The notes under the pieces: model-generated
Seen by the model: only the letters and a program-made list of their open reading frames with translations
What the model was told of the DNA's origin: nothing
Database searches by the model: none
Assembly: GCF_014905415.1 (NCBI RefSeq)
Contig: NZ_BNEO01000006.1
Coordinates: 1-64,000 of the forward strand
Reading direction: 5' to 3'
Source: Virgibacillus salexigens
GTDB taxonomy: Bacteria > Bacillota > Bacilli > Bacillales > Amphibacillaceae
DNA: 64,000 nt
Shown: piece after piece, positions 1-8,397 of the stretch
How positions within the stretch are numbered: the first letter of the stretch is position 1
How the letters are laid out: each line of letters starts with the position of its first letter
Program-made: the position numbers and the translations under genes

Positions 1-324
1 AAAGTGGCATTTCACCTTATTTCACACAACATACCATACGATTATGAAATTGCTTCTACTCATTCATAATCACCTAGGCTAATCTCACTATACCATAAAG
101 ACCTTGCGAAAAAAATGGAAAAACGTTAGGTCTATTAGTCATGCGGAAATTTTGACTTACTCAGGAGGTTTATCCCCCCTGAATAAATCAAGGTAAATAA
201 TTCAAATAAATTGTGTAAAACACTTGACTGGAGGTAAGAAAAGTTAGAAAACAAATCCAACTTTAAGGTGCCTTAAAACAAAGGGGGTTCTACTCCCTCT
301 AATCGCAGCTACTCCCCTTTCATG
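1..324. other. Gene-free left edge
   Basis: I see no coding region here. A possible weak terminator for the minus-strand exporter that ends at 325 lies at about 280-320: AAAGGGG and CCCCTTT arms enclose a long loop and are followed on the minus strand by TTTGTTTT. A second imperfect inverted repeat (TCAGGAGG/CCCCCCTGA) lies at about 160-182 and has no T-run. Neither is convincing alone. Confidence 0.3.
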
Positions 325-2070
325 TCACCGATCTGTTAATTGCTGCTGGGCAAATTCTCTATATAATGCGTGCCGATCCATTAGTTCTTGATGTTTTCCC
401 ACCCCTGTTATTTCTCCATTTTCGATAAATATAATTTTATCCGCATCTACAATCGTTGATAGGCGGTGAGCGATTACAAAGGTTGTGCGTCCTTCCATTA
501 ATTTAGTTAAGGCTTGTTGAACAACCTTTTCTGATTGACTATCTAAACTGGCAGTTGCTTCATCCATCATCAGTATACTTGGGTTACGAAGAAATGCTCG
601 AGCTATATTAATGCGTTGCCTTTGTCCCCCAGATAGTTTAACTCCCCTTTCGCCAACCTTTGTATCTAATTGATCGGGAAACGTTGCTATAAACCTATCT
701 GCATAAGCCATCTTGGTAACCAACCAAAGCCGGTCATCTGAAATATCTGTTGCGTCAGCTAAACCGTAGGTTAAGTTTTCTCTAATGGTACCAGCCATCA
801 TCGCACTTTCTTGTGAGACATAACCAATATGACTTCGCCATGTTTGCAACGACATTTTCTCAATCGACGTGTCACCAATGAAAATTTCACCTTCTGTTGG
901 TTGGTAGAATCGTTCTAACAAACCGAATAACGTTGTTTTTCCCCCGCCGCTTGGACCAGCAAATGCGATCATTTCACCAGGATGGGCAGCAAAAGTGATA
1001 TTTCTTAAAACTTGTTCCGTTGGATTATAGGAAAAGGATACATGATGAAACTGAATGATGCGATTTACGTTTGTTAAAGAAGCACCATCTTTCCCTGGTT
1101 CCTCTGATAAATCCAAAATATCGATAATTCGCTCTGTTGCACCCTTTGCTTTTTGTAATTGGGTAAAAAACATAGCAAATGTGGTAATTGGCATAATGAT
1201 TTGGAACAAATAAAGCAAGAATGCCACCAATGATCCGGTAGACATGGAACCATTGGCCACACGTATGCCTCCATATCCAATAATAACCACTACTACAGCC
1301 ATAATAATTAAGTACATAAGTGGCCCAATCAAAGCAAAGATTTTTGATTCTTTTAAGCCGAATGAAAATAGCTTACTAATTCCATGTAATCCCTTTCGTT
1401 CCTCAAAAGTTTCCGCTGTAGACGACTTCATTAACCTTATTTCACTTAATGTTTGCTGAATATTACCAGTAAATACCGCCGTTTCATCCTGTAGACTTCG
1501 AGAGATCTTAGCCATTTTGCTACCTAATGGCATCATCAGTAAAATCGTTATGGGAACAGCAATTAACATCATCAGTGTCATTTGCCAATCCATAATTAAT
1601 AGTATAGCAACGGCACCTATGATAGAAATTAACCCACTTATAAACTGTGGAAAATGCTGAGATATCAGATCTTTCACAATTCCGGTATCGTTGACCACAC
1701 GACTTACCGATTCCCCACTGTTTGTTTTATCAAAATAGCTAACTGGTAGATGGATTAACTTCCTCCACATCCGTTCGCGAAGCCGGGCAACAATCTTCTG
1801 TCCAACTAATGCTAACATATAAGTAGATACACCATCGATTACGGCTTGCAAAATAAAAATAACCGCTATCATCACTATCAGCATGATACTCACCGATTCT
1901 AAGGAGAACCCATCAACCAATTCCCTAGTTAGCAGAGGGATACTTAGACCTACAAGTGTTGTGATTACACTACCAACTAATCCTATTGAAAGAGGGAGCT
2001 TTGGAATGTTGGTAGACAAGATAAACGAAATAAATAGCTTCAAATCATTACGGGATTTTTCCAATACCAT
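325..2070 (-). CDS. ABC transporter, fused membrane and ATP-binding domains (BmrA-like multidrug exporter)
   Basis: This is a 581-residue half-transporter expected to work as a homodimer in the cytoplasmic membrane, exporting lipophilic drugs or lipids. Six membrane segments fill residues about 15-300. The nucleotide-binding domain has a Walker A (GPSGGGKTT, 372-380), signature LSGGQ (479-483), Walker B ending MMDEATASLD (about 501-510) and the H-loop IAHRLST. Length and order match the BmrA/MdlB family. The ATG is preceded by AGGAGT. It stands alone, separated from the next operon by a strong hairpin at 2157-2191. The substrate cannot be inferred from sequence. Confidence 0.88.
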   Translation of the reverse strand: MVLEKSRNDLKLFISFILSTNIPKLPLSIGLVGSVITTLVGLSIPLLTRELVDGFSLESVSIMLIVMIAVIFILQAVIDGVSTYMLALVGQKIVARLRERMWRKLIHLPVSYFDKTNSGESVSRVVNDTGIVKDLISQHFPQFISGLISIIGAVAILLIMDWQMTLMMLIAVPITILLMMPLGSKMAKISRSLQDETAVFTGNIQQTLSEIRLMKSSTAETFEERKGLHGISKLFSFGLKESKIFALIGPLMYLIIMAVVVVIIGYGGIRVANGSMSTGSLVAFLLYLFQIIMPITTFAMFFTQLQKAKGATERIIDILDLSEEPGKDGASLTNVNRIIQFHHVSFSYNPTEQVLRNITFAAHPGEMIAFAGPSGGGKTTLFGLLERFYQPTEGEIFIGDTSIEKMSLQTWRSHIGYVSQESAMMAGTIRENLTYGLADATDISDDRLWLVTKMAYADRFIATFPDQLDTKVGERGVKLSGGQRQRINIARAFLRNPSILMMDEATASLDSQSEKVVQQALTKLMEGRTTFVIAHRLSTIVDADKIIFIENGEITGVGKHQELMDRHALYREFAQQQLTDR

Positions 2071-2156
2071 GTACTCCTATCTTAGAATATCTATCCTTTT
2101 ATTATAAATGAAAAAAGAACATAATACATGATTCTCCCCTTCCAGCCTTAAATAAT

Positions 2157-2191
2157 AAAAACGCTGCTTTGTTCCACAAAACAGCGTTTTT
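2157..2191 (-). terminator. Bidirectional-looking rho-independent terminator
   Basis: The arms AAAAACGCTG and CAGCGTTTTT enclose a short AT-rich centre, and the T-run on the minus strand directly follows the stem. It lies just downstream of the ABC-2 permease gene (minus strand, ending 2207) and is expected to end that operon. Confidence 0.85.
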
Positions 2192-2206
2192 ATTTAAAAG
2201 CATGCC

Positions 2207-3808
2207 TTATCCACCAATATCCCGTTGACGATAACCAATAAACCCGAGTACCATCAAGCCTATTGCAGAAATTGTAAGGATGGTAACTGCAGTTATGTTC
2301 ATATCTTCAATAGGTATCTGAGGTATATGCCCGAACGGGGACAAGCTGCTCATCCACTCAGGAAATTGAATTAGATTGCCTAAATACACAACAATAAATG
2401 AATAAATTAAATACCCCCATACCCAGCTACTTACCTGTGGGAGAAAGCCGATAAGAAATGCCGTCAGCCCAATCATTACCCACATCGCAGGCAAATAGAC
2501 TATTGCCGCTTGATACACAACTGTAATATCCATTCCGTCATTAATCGATACAGAGCCTGCTGACCAAAGACCAAGTGCTGCCAAAGATAACATAACAAAC
2601 GAAACAAGAATAGAAATGATTAATGAACTACTTAATAGCCGTGTACGAGAAACTGCACGACTTAACAAATGCTCTGTTCTATTTTTTCTTTCTTCACCCA
2701 TTAATTTCAATTGTGCCATTAAAGCTGGTATCGTGCTAATCATAGCCATAATACTCATTAACATGGTAATAAATTGTTCTGTCAGCGAATAACCATCTAC
2801 AGGTGCTAGCATTTGTTTCATCATATCAATATCTTCAAAAAAGGTATCTAAATCCCCTAATACGGAACCATAGGATGCACCTAATACAAACATTCCTATT
2901 GCCCAAGCAATTATCCCCGTACGTTGAAGACGAAAGGACAGCCCTAATGGACTTTTTAACAGTACAGATGCATGTTTTTTACCTGGCTTGGCTGGTAAAA
3001 ATCCAGAACCCAAATCCCGAATACCATTTAAATAGAGTGCCAATATACAAAGAATGAACGATACACCGATGGTTAATAGAATTGGCCACCAATAGTTATT
3101 AACATAAACCTCCGCTCCTAAAATCCAGCCCAATGGAGAAATCCAAGATAATGTCTCATTACTTACATCTCCAATCGCTCGTAAAATATAAGCAATACCC
3201 AGCACAAAGAAGGACAATCCAATAACACCACGGGAGTTCTCAGAAAGCTGTGCAAATACCGCTGTGATTGCTGTAAAGAAAAAGCCTATTGCCCCTAGGG
3301 CTGCACCATATAAAAGAGAACCCTCTAAGTCCATACTCTCAATATCTAATGCCGCTAAACCAAATCCAATGAGAAGCGCCATAAAAAAATTCGTCATGAA
3401 AACAACGTTTAACGCTGCGAATAAATTTGATAACCTACCAGTTGGTAATGATCGGATCAGTTCAATTCGACCGTCTTCCTCATCTGATCTCGTATGCCTT
3501 GTAACTAATAAAATACTCATGATTGCCACCGTAATCGCTGTGAACAGGAGCATCTGATGTGCCATCATGGCTCCATATGTGTAATTATCCAGCCCATACC
3601 CTTGACCAACCATAGCTGTCATTGCAGGATTTAACATGGTTTCAGCAATCGCTTGACGATCCGCTTTTGATCCATAGAGATCCGTAAAAGATAAGGCAAT
3701 GGTATAGGTAATGATAGCTAATGACAAAATCCAGACAGGAATTCGTATACGATCCCTCCGTAGGAGAAAACGAGACAACTTCCCTGTGTTTTTTGTTAAA
3801 CCTGCCAT
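2207..3808 (-). CDS. ABC-2 type exporter permease (COG3559-like)
   Basis: This 533-residue polytopic membrane protein has about 12 hydrophobic segments in two homologous-looking halves, as in the permeases annotated as exporters of polyketide antibiotics. It overlaps the upstream ATPase gene by one base (its ATG begins at the last base of the ATPase stop), so the two are translationally coupled and form one transporter. The divergent TetR gene next to the pair suggests induction by the exported compound. The substrate is unknown. Confidence 0.85.
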   Translation of the reverse strand: MAGLTKNTGKLSRFLLRRDRIRIPVWILSLAIITYTIALSFTDLYGSKADRQAIAETMLNPAMTAMVGQGYGLDNYTYGAMMAHQMLLFTAITVAIMSILLVTRHTRSDEEDGRIELIRSLPTGRLSNLFAALNVVFMTNFFMALLIGFGLAALDIESMDLEGSLLYGAALGAIGFFFTAITAVFAQLSENSRGVIGLSFFVLGIAYILRAIGDVSNETLSWISPLGWILGAEVYVNNYWWPILLTIGVSFILCILALYLNGIRDLGSGFLPAKPGKKHASVLLKSPLGLSFRLQRTGIIAWAIGMFVLGASYGSVLGDLDTFFEDIDMMKQMLAPVDGYSLTEQFITMLMSIMAMISTIPALMAQLKLMGEERKNRTEHLLSRAVSRTRLLSSSLIISILVSFVMLSLAALGLWSAGSVSINDGMDITVVYQAAIVYLPAMWVMIGLTAFLIGFLPQVSSWVWGYLIYSFIVVYLGNLIQFPEWMSSLSPFGHIPQIPIEDMNITAVTILTISAIGLMVLGFIGYRQRDIGG

Positions 3809-4716
3809 TACACTTCCCTCCCAGCTCCAGCCGTTATATTCCCTTCATAATGTCTCATAAATAAATCCTCTAATGTTGGAGGAGCACTTTCCAGTTTCAC
3901 CAAACCAAATTTACTAATATAACGTATGACATCATCCAATTTTTCGGTATCTACTTGAAAAGAAATTTCATTCCCTTCTCTTTCGATAGCATGTACGCCT
4001 TCGACTTCACTTAACGCAACAATATCTTGTTTTGTTTCTACTAATAAATTCGTTCGCGTCAGATGTCGCATTTCACTTAGAGATCCAGATTCAATAATCT
4101 TACCTTGCCGAATAATTCCAACACGGTCACATAACTTTTCTACTTCCGATAAAATATGACTAGAAAGCAAAATACTTTTACCAGCCTGTTTTGCTTCTAA
4201 GACACAATCTTGAAATACTTTCTCCATTAATGGGTCAAGACCGGAAGTAGGTTCGTCTAAAATATATAAATCTGCATCAGACGAGAAAGCAGCTACTAAT
4301 GCCACTTTTTGCCGATTTCCTTTTGAATAAGTACGGCATTTTTTGGTTGGATCTAATTCAAATCGTTTGATCAAAGCCTCTCTTCTGCTTTGGTTATTTC
4401 CGCCACGTAATTTTACAAACAGATCAATAACTTCTCCTCCCGTTAAATTCGGCCATAAATTCACATCCCCTGGAACATAAGCAATTCGCTCATGAATAGA
4501 AACAGCATCGGACCACGCATCTTTACCAAAGATAGTTACGTTCCCTTTTGTCGCTTTTAATATCCCTAATAATATCCGAATGGTTGTTGATTTGCCTGCC
4601 CCATTGGGACCGATAAACCCATAAACTTCTCCTTCATTAACTTCTATATTCACACCATCTAACGCAGTAAACTTTCCAAATTTCTTTGTTAAGTTAGTTG
4701 TTTGTAACACAGGCAT
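3808..4716 (-). CDS. ABC-2 exporter ATP-binding protein
   Basis: This is a 302-residue ATPase subunit. It has Walker A GPNGAGKST (36-44), a signature region YSKGNRQK in place of LSGGQ (about 130), Walker B LYILDEPTSGLD (about 155) and the switch histidine in LLSSHILSEVE. The roughly 80-residue C-terminal extension after the ATPase core is usual for drug-resistance ABC ATPases of the DrrA/CcmA type. It is first in an operon with the permease at 2207-3808. Its start lies 150 bp from the divergent TetR gene, with the candidate operator between them. Confidence 0.88.
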   Translation of the reverse strand: MPVLQTTNLTKKFGKFTALDGVNIEVNEGEVYGFIGPNGAGKSTTIRILLGILKATKGNVTIFGKDAWSDAVSIHERIAYVPGDVNLWPNLTGGEVIDLFVKLRGGNNQSRREALIKRFELDPTKKCRTYSKGNRQKVALVAAFSSDADLYILDEPTSGLDPLMEKVFQDCVLEAKQAGKSILLSSHILSEVEKLCDRVGIIRQGKIIESGSLSEMRHLTRTNLLVETKQDIVALSEVEGVHAIEREGNEISFQVDTEKLDDVIRYISKFGLVKLESAPPTLEDLFMRHYEGNITAGAGREV

Positions 4717-4742
4717 TTTTACTTCCCCCTTATGGCATCTAA

Positions 4743-4815
4743 ATTATGAAATATTTTAACCCATATATTTCATAATATATAAATAAAATTGTTTATGCAA
4801 TAACTTATGAAATAT
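4743..4815. promoter_or_regulatory. Candidate TetR operator: 12-bp inverted repeat plus a third half-site
   Basis: ATTATGAAATAT (4743-4754) and its exact reverse complement ATATTTCATAAT (4765-4776) are separated by 10 bp. A third copy of TATGAAATAT lies at 4806-4815 in direct orientation. The cluster sits in the 152-bp region between the divergent ABC exporter operon and the TetR gene. Assignment to this regulator rests on position and symmetry only. Confidence 0.65.
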
Positions 4816-4868
4816 ATTTATTGTTTTATTACATATTTTTTATTAAAATTAGAATGAGGTGAAACTAC

Positions 4869-5462
4869 TTGGATGGTTTTAAACGAAGACGCGAATTAAA
4901 AAAATCACATATATTGCAGGCTGCTTTAACATTATTCATGGATTTTGGCGTACAAAAAGTCTCTATTAAAGAAATTGCTACAAAAGCAAATGTATCTCAA
5001 GTAACGATTTACAATTATTTTGAGAGCAAAAACAACCTTGTTCATGAAGTAATTAAACATTATATAAGCGAAACATGGTGGGAGTTTGAGTCATTATTTG
5101 ATAACGATTTACCCTTTCCTGAAAAGATAAAGAAGCTTATCTTCGCTAAGACAGAAACAGCCCAACATATCAATTCCAATTTCTACAATGTGATTATGAA
5201 AGAATATTCTGCTGGTATTAGTTATATTGAAGAGTTATACCAAAAAAAGGCGATACCGAAAATGATGGAGTTATTTGAAGAAGGGAAACGCGAAGGATAT
5301 GTTGATCCAGATCTATCGAATGAGTCGATTTTAATGTATTTCCACATTTTTAAAGAAGCCATGCAGCGTGAAGATATATATAATAAAATACTGCCAATGA
5401 CGGAAGATATCATGAAGATCTTATTCTATGGGATTATTGGGAAAGGAGATCATCCTAATTAG
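4869..5462 (+). CDS. TetR/AcrR family transcriptional regulator
   Basis: This 197-residue repressor has an N-terminal TetR helix-turn-helix (about residues 10-58, with the TTR-typical VSIKEIATKANVSQVTIYNYFESK region) and a helical ligand-binding C-terminal domain without recognisable relatives. The start is TTG: GAGGTGA lies 7 bp upstream and the nearby ATG is out of frame. It is divergent from the ABC-2 exporter operon and probably represses that operon and itself. Followed by a good terminator at 5471-5510. Confidence 0.88.
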   Translation: MDGFKRRRELKKSHILQAALTLFMDFGVQKVSIKEIATKANVSQVTIYNYFESKNNLVHEVIKHYISETWWEFESLFDNDLPFPEKIKKLIFAKTETAQHINSNFYNVIMKEYSAGISYIEELYQKKAIPKMMELFEEGKREGYVDPDLSNESILMYFHIFKEAMQREDIYNKILPMTEDIMKILFYGIIGKGDHPN

Positions 5463-5470
5463 ATCTTTCC

Positions 5471-5510
5471 GCTTGTAGAGAAGCAGCTATATGCCTCTAC
5501 AAGCTTTTTT
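5471..5510 (+). terminator. Rho-independent terminator of the TetR gene
   Basis: Arms GCTTGTAGAG and CTCTACAAGC (10 bp, perfect) enclose a 14-nt loop and are followed by TTTTTT. Confidence 0.9.
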
Positions 5511-5637
5511 GTTGGTATGACCGAGTAACAATGGAAAACTTCATTTTATTCCTAAACAAGGAATTCACGCCTTTGTTTTAACTTTCCCCAATCAATCAGG
5601 CAATTTGGTACATACTATAACAAAAAACATCAAAAAA

Positions 5638-5687
5638 TTTCGTTTGAAGCACGAAAAATTGAAGATATCCGTTTTTTTCATTATACT
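5638..5687 (+). promoter_or_regulatory. Sigma-A promoter of the rib operon with adjacent inverted repeat
   Basis: TTGAAG (5659-5664) and TATACT (5682-5687) are spaced by 17 bp. The expected start of transcription is about 5694, only some 20 nt before the ribA-like ATG, so no FMN riboswitch fits. An inverted repeat TTTCGT-N7-ACGAAA (5638-5656) abuts the -35 box and could be an operator. Confidence 0.6.
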
Positions 5688-5713
5688 TAGTGCAAATGAA
5701 AGGAGATTACAAA

Positions 5714-6469
5714 ATGGAACAAATGAAGCTTAAATCTGACGTTTTTTCTATTTTGAAAGATAAAATTCAACTGATTCAAAAAAATGAACGTTCCATATAT
5801 TTGGTTGGACCGATTCAACTACCAGTCAATCTACAAGGTGAAACAACCGTATTCCAATGGTATTGCTGGCTTAATTATGATGAAGTCACGGAGGACTATG
5901 AAGAGATTATCCATAAATTAGCTTCTTCGAATCTGGCAGAGTATCAACAATCCAGTGTTTTAGTATACGGTGATTTCGCTAATGCTGAAAATGCCCTAAT
6001 TCGTATGCACTCTATTTGTCATACTGGAGATATATTTGGAAGTAAACGATGCGATTGTGGATTTCAATTGAAGGAATCAATGAAACGTATAAAGGAAAAT
6101 GGAGCCGGTGCGCTATTTTATTTAGCAAATCATGAAGGTAGAGGTATTGGTCTGTTTAGCAAAGCGATGGCTTACCTTCTTCAAGAGAATGGCTATGACA
6201 CAGTTGAGGCAAACGAAGGACTCGGTTTTGTAAATGACGCTAGAAATTATGAAGATGCCATCCTTGTGTTAAAGACATTACGCAGCAAAGCAGTAACATT
6301 AATCACAAATAACCCCAGTAAATTGGATGCATTAGAAGAAGCTGGCCTTTCTGTTTCAGGGAGAACGCCATTATGGGGAGATATCTCGGAATACAACCGA
6401 AAATACTTACAGACCAAGGTAACTAAATCTGGCCACCTAAAATCCGAAGGGACTTGTTTTAATGACTAG
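5714..6469 (+). CDS. GTP cyclohydrolase II (RibA-type), divergent
   Basis: The family opens GTP to 2,5-diamino-6-ribosylamino-4(3H)-pyrimidinone 5'-phosphate, the first step of riboflavin synthesis. The three zinc cysteines are present in CHTGDIFGSKRCDC, followed by the nucleotide-binding HEGRGIGL (most family members have QEGRGIGL) and TNNPSK. The protein has no DHBP synthase (RibB) domain but carries about 75 unassigned N-terminal residues. I start it at ATG 5714, 7 bp after AAAGGAGAT; an in-frame GTG at 5690 is less likely. It overlaps ribD by 8 bp. The divergent active-site motif leaves room for a related product. Confidence 0.8.
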   Translation: MEQMKLKSDVFSILKDKIQLIQKNERSIYLVGPIQLPVNLQGETTVFQWYCWLNYDEVTEDYEEIIHKLASSNLAEYQQSSVLVYGDFANAENALIRMHSICHTGDIFGSKRCDCGFQLKESMKRIKENGAGALFYLANHEGRGIGLFSKAMAYLLQENGYDTVEANEGLGFVNDARNYEDAILVLKTLRSKAVTLITNNPSKLDALEEAGLSVSGRTPLWGDISEYNRKYLQTKVTKSGHLKSEGTCFND

Positions 6470-7571
6470 TCATGCTGTTTATATGGATATTGCCTTAAAC
6501 AATGCTAGAGCTATGAAAGGTCAAACGGACCCCAATCCATTAGTTGGGTCCGTCATCGTTAATCATAATCGAATTGTCGGTGTTGGAACCCATTTAAAAG
6601 CGGGGGAGCCACATGCTGAAATTCATGCCTTACGAATGGCCGGAGAGCAGGCACGAGGTGGTACGATTTATGTAACCCTTGAACCTTGTTCCCATCATGG
6701 TCGTACTGGTCCATGCGCAGAAGCCATCGTAAAAGCAGGTATTAAAACAGCAGTAATCGCAACGTTAGATCCAAACCCAATTGTTTCGGGAAATGGAGTA
6801 GCTATCTTAGAGGATGCAGGTATTAAAGTAATAGTTGGTATCAGACAAGCAGAAGCAGGTAAAATTAACGAAGTATTTAATACCTTTATAACCAAAAGAC
6901 GCCCATTTATTACATTAAAATCAGGAATAACACTAGATGGCAAAGTTGCCAGTCATACCTTAAGCAGCAAATGGGTTACATCTGAAGAGGCTAGAGCAGA
7001 TGTACATCAACTTCGACATGAACATATGGCGATTTTAACCGGGATTAATACAGTATTAAAAGATAATCCAGCATTAACAGCACGGATTCCAAACGGTAGA
7101 AACCCTCTACGAATCGTGATGGATTCTACATTAAAAATTCCACTTGATTACCAGCTTATTCAGGATAAACAAGCAGGTACATGGATATTTACAACTGAAA
7201 ATTATGACAAACAAAAGCGTAAAGAATTGGAATCGCTTGGTATAATCGTTATTCCGACAGAAGGTACAAACACAGTTGATCCACGAAAAGTAATCACTTA
7301 TTTAGGACAACACGGCATTTCTTCCTTGCTAATTGAAGCTGGTGGTGCAATCAATGCGTCATTTATTGAACATAGTTTAATAGATAAAATGATACTATAT
7401 ATGGCTCCTAAATTAATTGGGGGTAAACATGCTCCTAGCTTTCTTGAGGGAACAGGGATAAATGAGATGCATGATGCCATTGAGCTGAGCGAGACAGAAA
7501 TACAGCCAATTGGCAAAGACTTTAAATGGACAGGTTATCCAATTTATAGTGACAAGAGGGATTGCGAATGA
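6462..7571 (+). CDS. ribD: Bifunctional pyrimidine deaminase/reductase RibD
   Basis: This 369-residue protein deaminates and then reduces the ring-opened pyrimidine in riboflavin synthesis. The N-terminal deaminase has the zinc motifs HAEIHAL and PCSHHGRTGPC (residues about 50-88). The C-terminal reductase (about 145-360) has GITLDGKVA and IEAGGAINASF. Length is normal for RibD. It overlaps ribA by 8 bp and the HAD gene by 4 bp (ATGA), so the three are one operon. The usual partners ribE, ribB and ribH are absent here, so this is probably a second, specialised copy. Confidence 0.9.
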   Translation: MTSHAVYMDIALNNARAMKGQTDPNPLVGSVIVNHNRIVGVGTHLKAGEPHAEIHALRMAGEQARGGTIYVTLEPCSHHGRTGPCAEAIVKAGIKTAVIATLDPNPIVSGNGVAILEDAGIKVIVGIRQAEAGKINEVFNTFITKRRPFITLKSGITLDGKVASHTLSSKWVTSEEARADVHQLRHEHMAILTGINTVLKDNPALTARIPNGRNPLRIVMDSTLKIPLDYQLIQDKQAGTWIFTTENYDKQKRKELESLGIIVIPTEGTNTVDPRKVITYLGQHGISSLLIEAGGAINASFIEHSLIDKMILYMAPKLIGGKHAPSFLEGTGINEMHDAIELSETEIQPIGKDFKWTGYPIYSDKRDCE

Positions 7572-8158
7572 AATTTGGCTTTGACATTGATGATACACTA
7601 ATCAATTTACGAGAACATGCCTTTCTCATTTATAGAGAAAAGTTAAATATGCAGCTACCGATGGAATCCTTCTATTCGCTACAGCGAGTAGAAATCCATG
7701 AACCTTTCGGACTTACTGATGAGGAAGGGAAAAAATTGTGGGAAAACACCCTAGAAACCATATATTATACAGATTGTCCAATCTTTCCTGGAGCTTTAAA
7801 AACAATCCAAGATTTAAAATATAGTGGGCATGATATCTATTATATTACTGCGCGACCACACAAACATGGCGAGCGTACAAAGGTATGGTTGAGAGAACAA
7901 GGCTTTCCTATTGAAGATGATAAATTCTACTATGGAATGAAAGATAATGAAAAAATTAACATTATTCATCAGTTGAACCTTGACTACTATGTAGATGATA
8001 AACCCACTGTGCTGCGTACGTTAAAAAATATAGATACAACACCAATCATAAAAGATCAATCCTATAATAAGGAATACAGAGAAGCCACTCGTCTCTTTCA
8101 CTGGAGCGAATTCAAGCATATGTATGAAAAGAGCCTGAAACATAACAGAAAACGATAA
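7568..8158 (+). CDS. HAD-family 5'-nucleotidase (YqfW/NT5C-like)
   Basis: This is a protein of about 196 residues with HAD motifs: FDIDDTL near the N-terminus (nucleophile and acid Asp), TAR (motif II), a conserved Lys region (MKDNEK) and DDKP (motif IV). It resembles cytosolic deoxyribonucleotidase-like Bacillus proteins. I start it at ATG 7568 in an ATGA overlap with ribD, 8 bp after AGAGGG; TTG 7562 is less likely. Given its operon, it may dephosphorylate the RibD product (5-amino-6-ribitylaminouracil 5'-phosphate), a step done by HAD enzymes in other bacteria. That is inference. Confidence 0.75.
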   Translation: MKFGFDIDDTLINLREHAFLIYREKLNMQLPMESFYSLQRVEIHEPFGLTDEEGKKLWENTLETIYYTDCPIFPGALKTIQDLKYSGHDIYYITARPHKHGERTKVWLREQGFPIEDDKFYYGMKDNEKINIIHQLNLDYYVDDKPTVLRTLKNIDTTPIIKDQSYNKEYREATRLFHWSEFKHMYEKSLKHNRKR

Positions 8159-8212
8159 ATTGAAATCCGAATAAAATCAATATAATTCATTTAAAAACAC
8201 AACTTGAAATAC

Positions 8213-8274
8213 GGCATGCTCTGCGACTCCGTACCGAGCTAACTTGGGGCGTACCTTCTCGCAGAGGCCATGCC
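8213..8274. repeat. Long GC-rich hairpin between convergent rib and cyd operons
   Basis: GGCATG+CTCTGCGA (8213-8226) pairs with TCGCAGAG (8259-8266) and CATGCC (8269-8274), with a 2-nt bulge and a 32-nt loop that contains a further GTAC pair. The flank on the plus side is TATTTTATTT, so it may act as terminator of the rib operon. Its GC content is well above the surroundings, which would also fit an intergenic repeat element. No second copy is in the window. Confidence 0.5.
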
Positions 8275-8397
8275 TATTTTATTTGCTGTGACTTACGCCT
8301 AGGCTCGCCATTCCTCACCGTAGTAATTAGCCGATGATGCTTTGCCCAAAATACTTTGGTCTCTCCTTCTTTTTTTCTATTAAACCCCTATTCAGCT

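Noticed and set aside
160-182. Inverted repeat TCAGGAGG...CCCCCCTGA as terminator
   Set aside because: It is imperfect, has no T-run and no gene ends next to it in the window.
5463-5713. FMN riboswitch expected before a rib operon
   Set aside because: The conserved RFN blocks are absent and the sigma-A promoter leaves only about 20 nt of leader.
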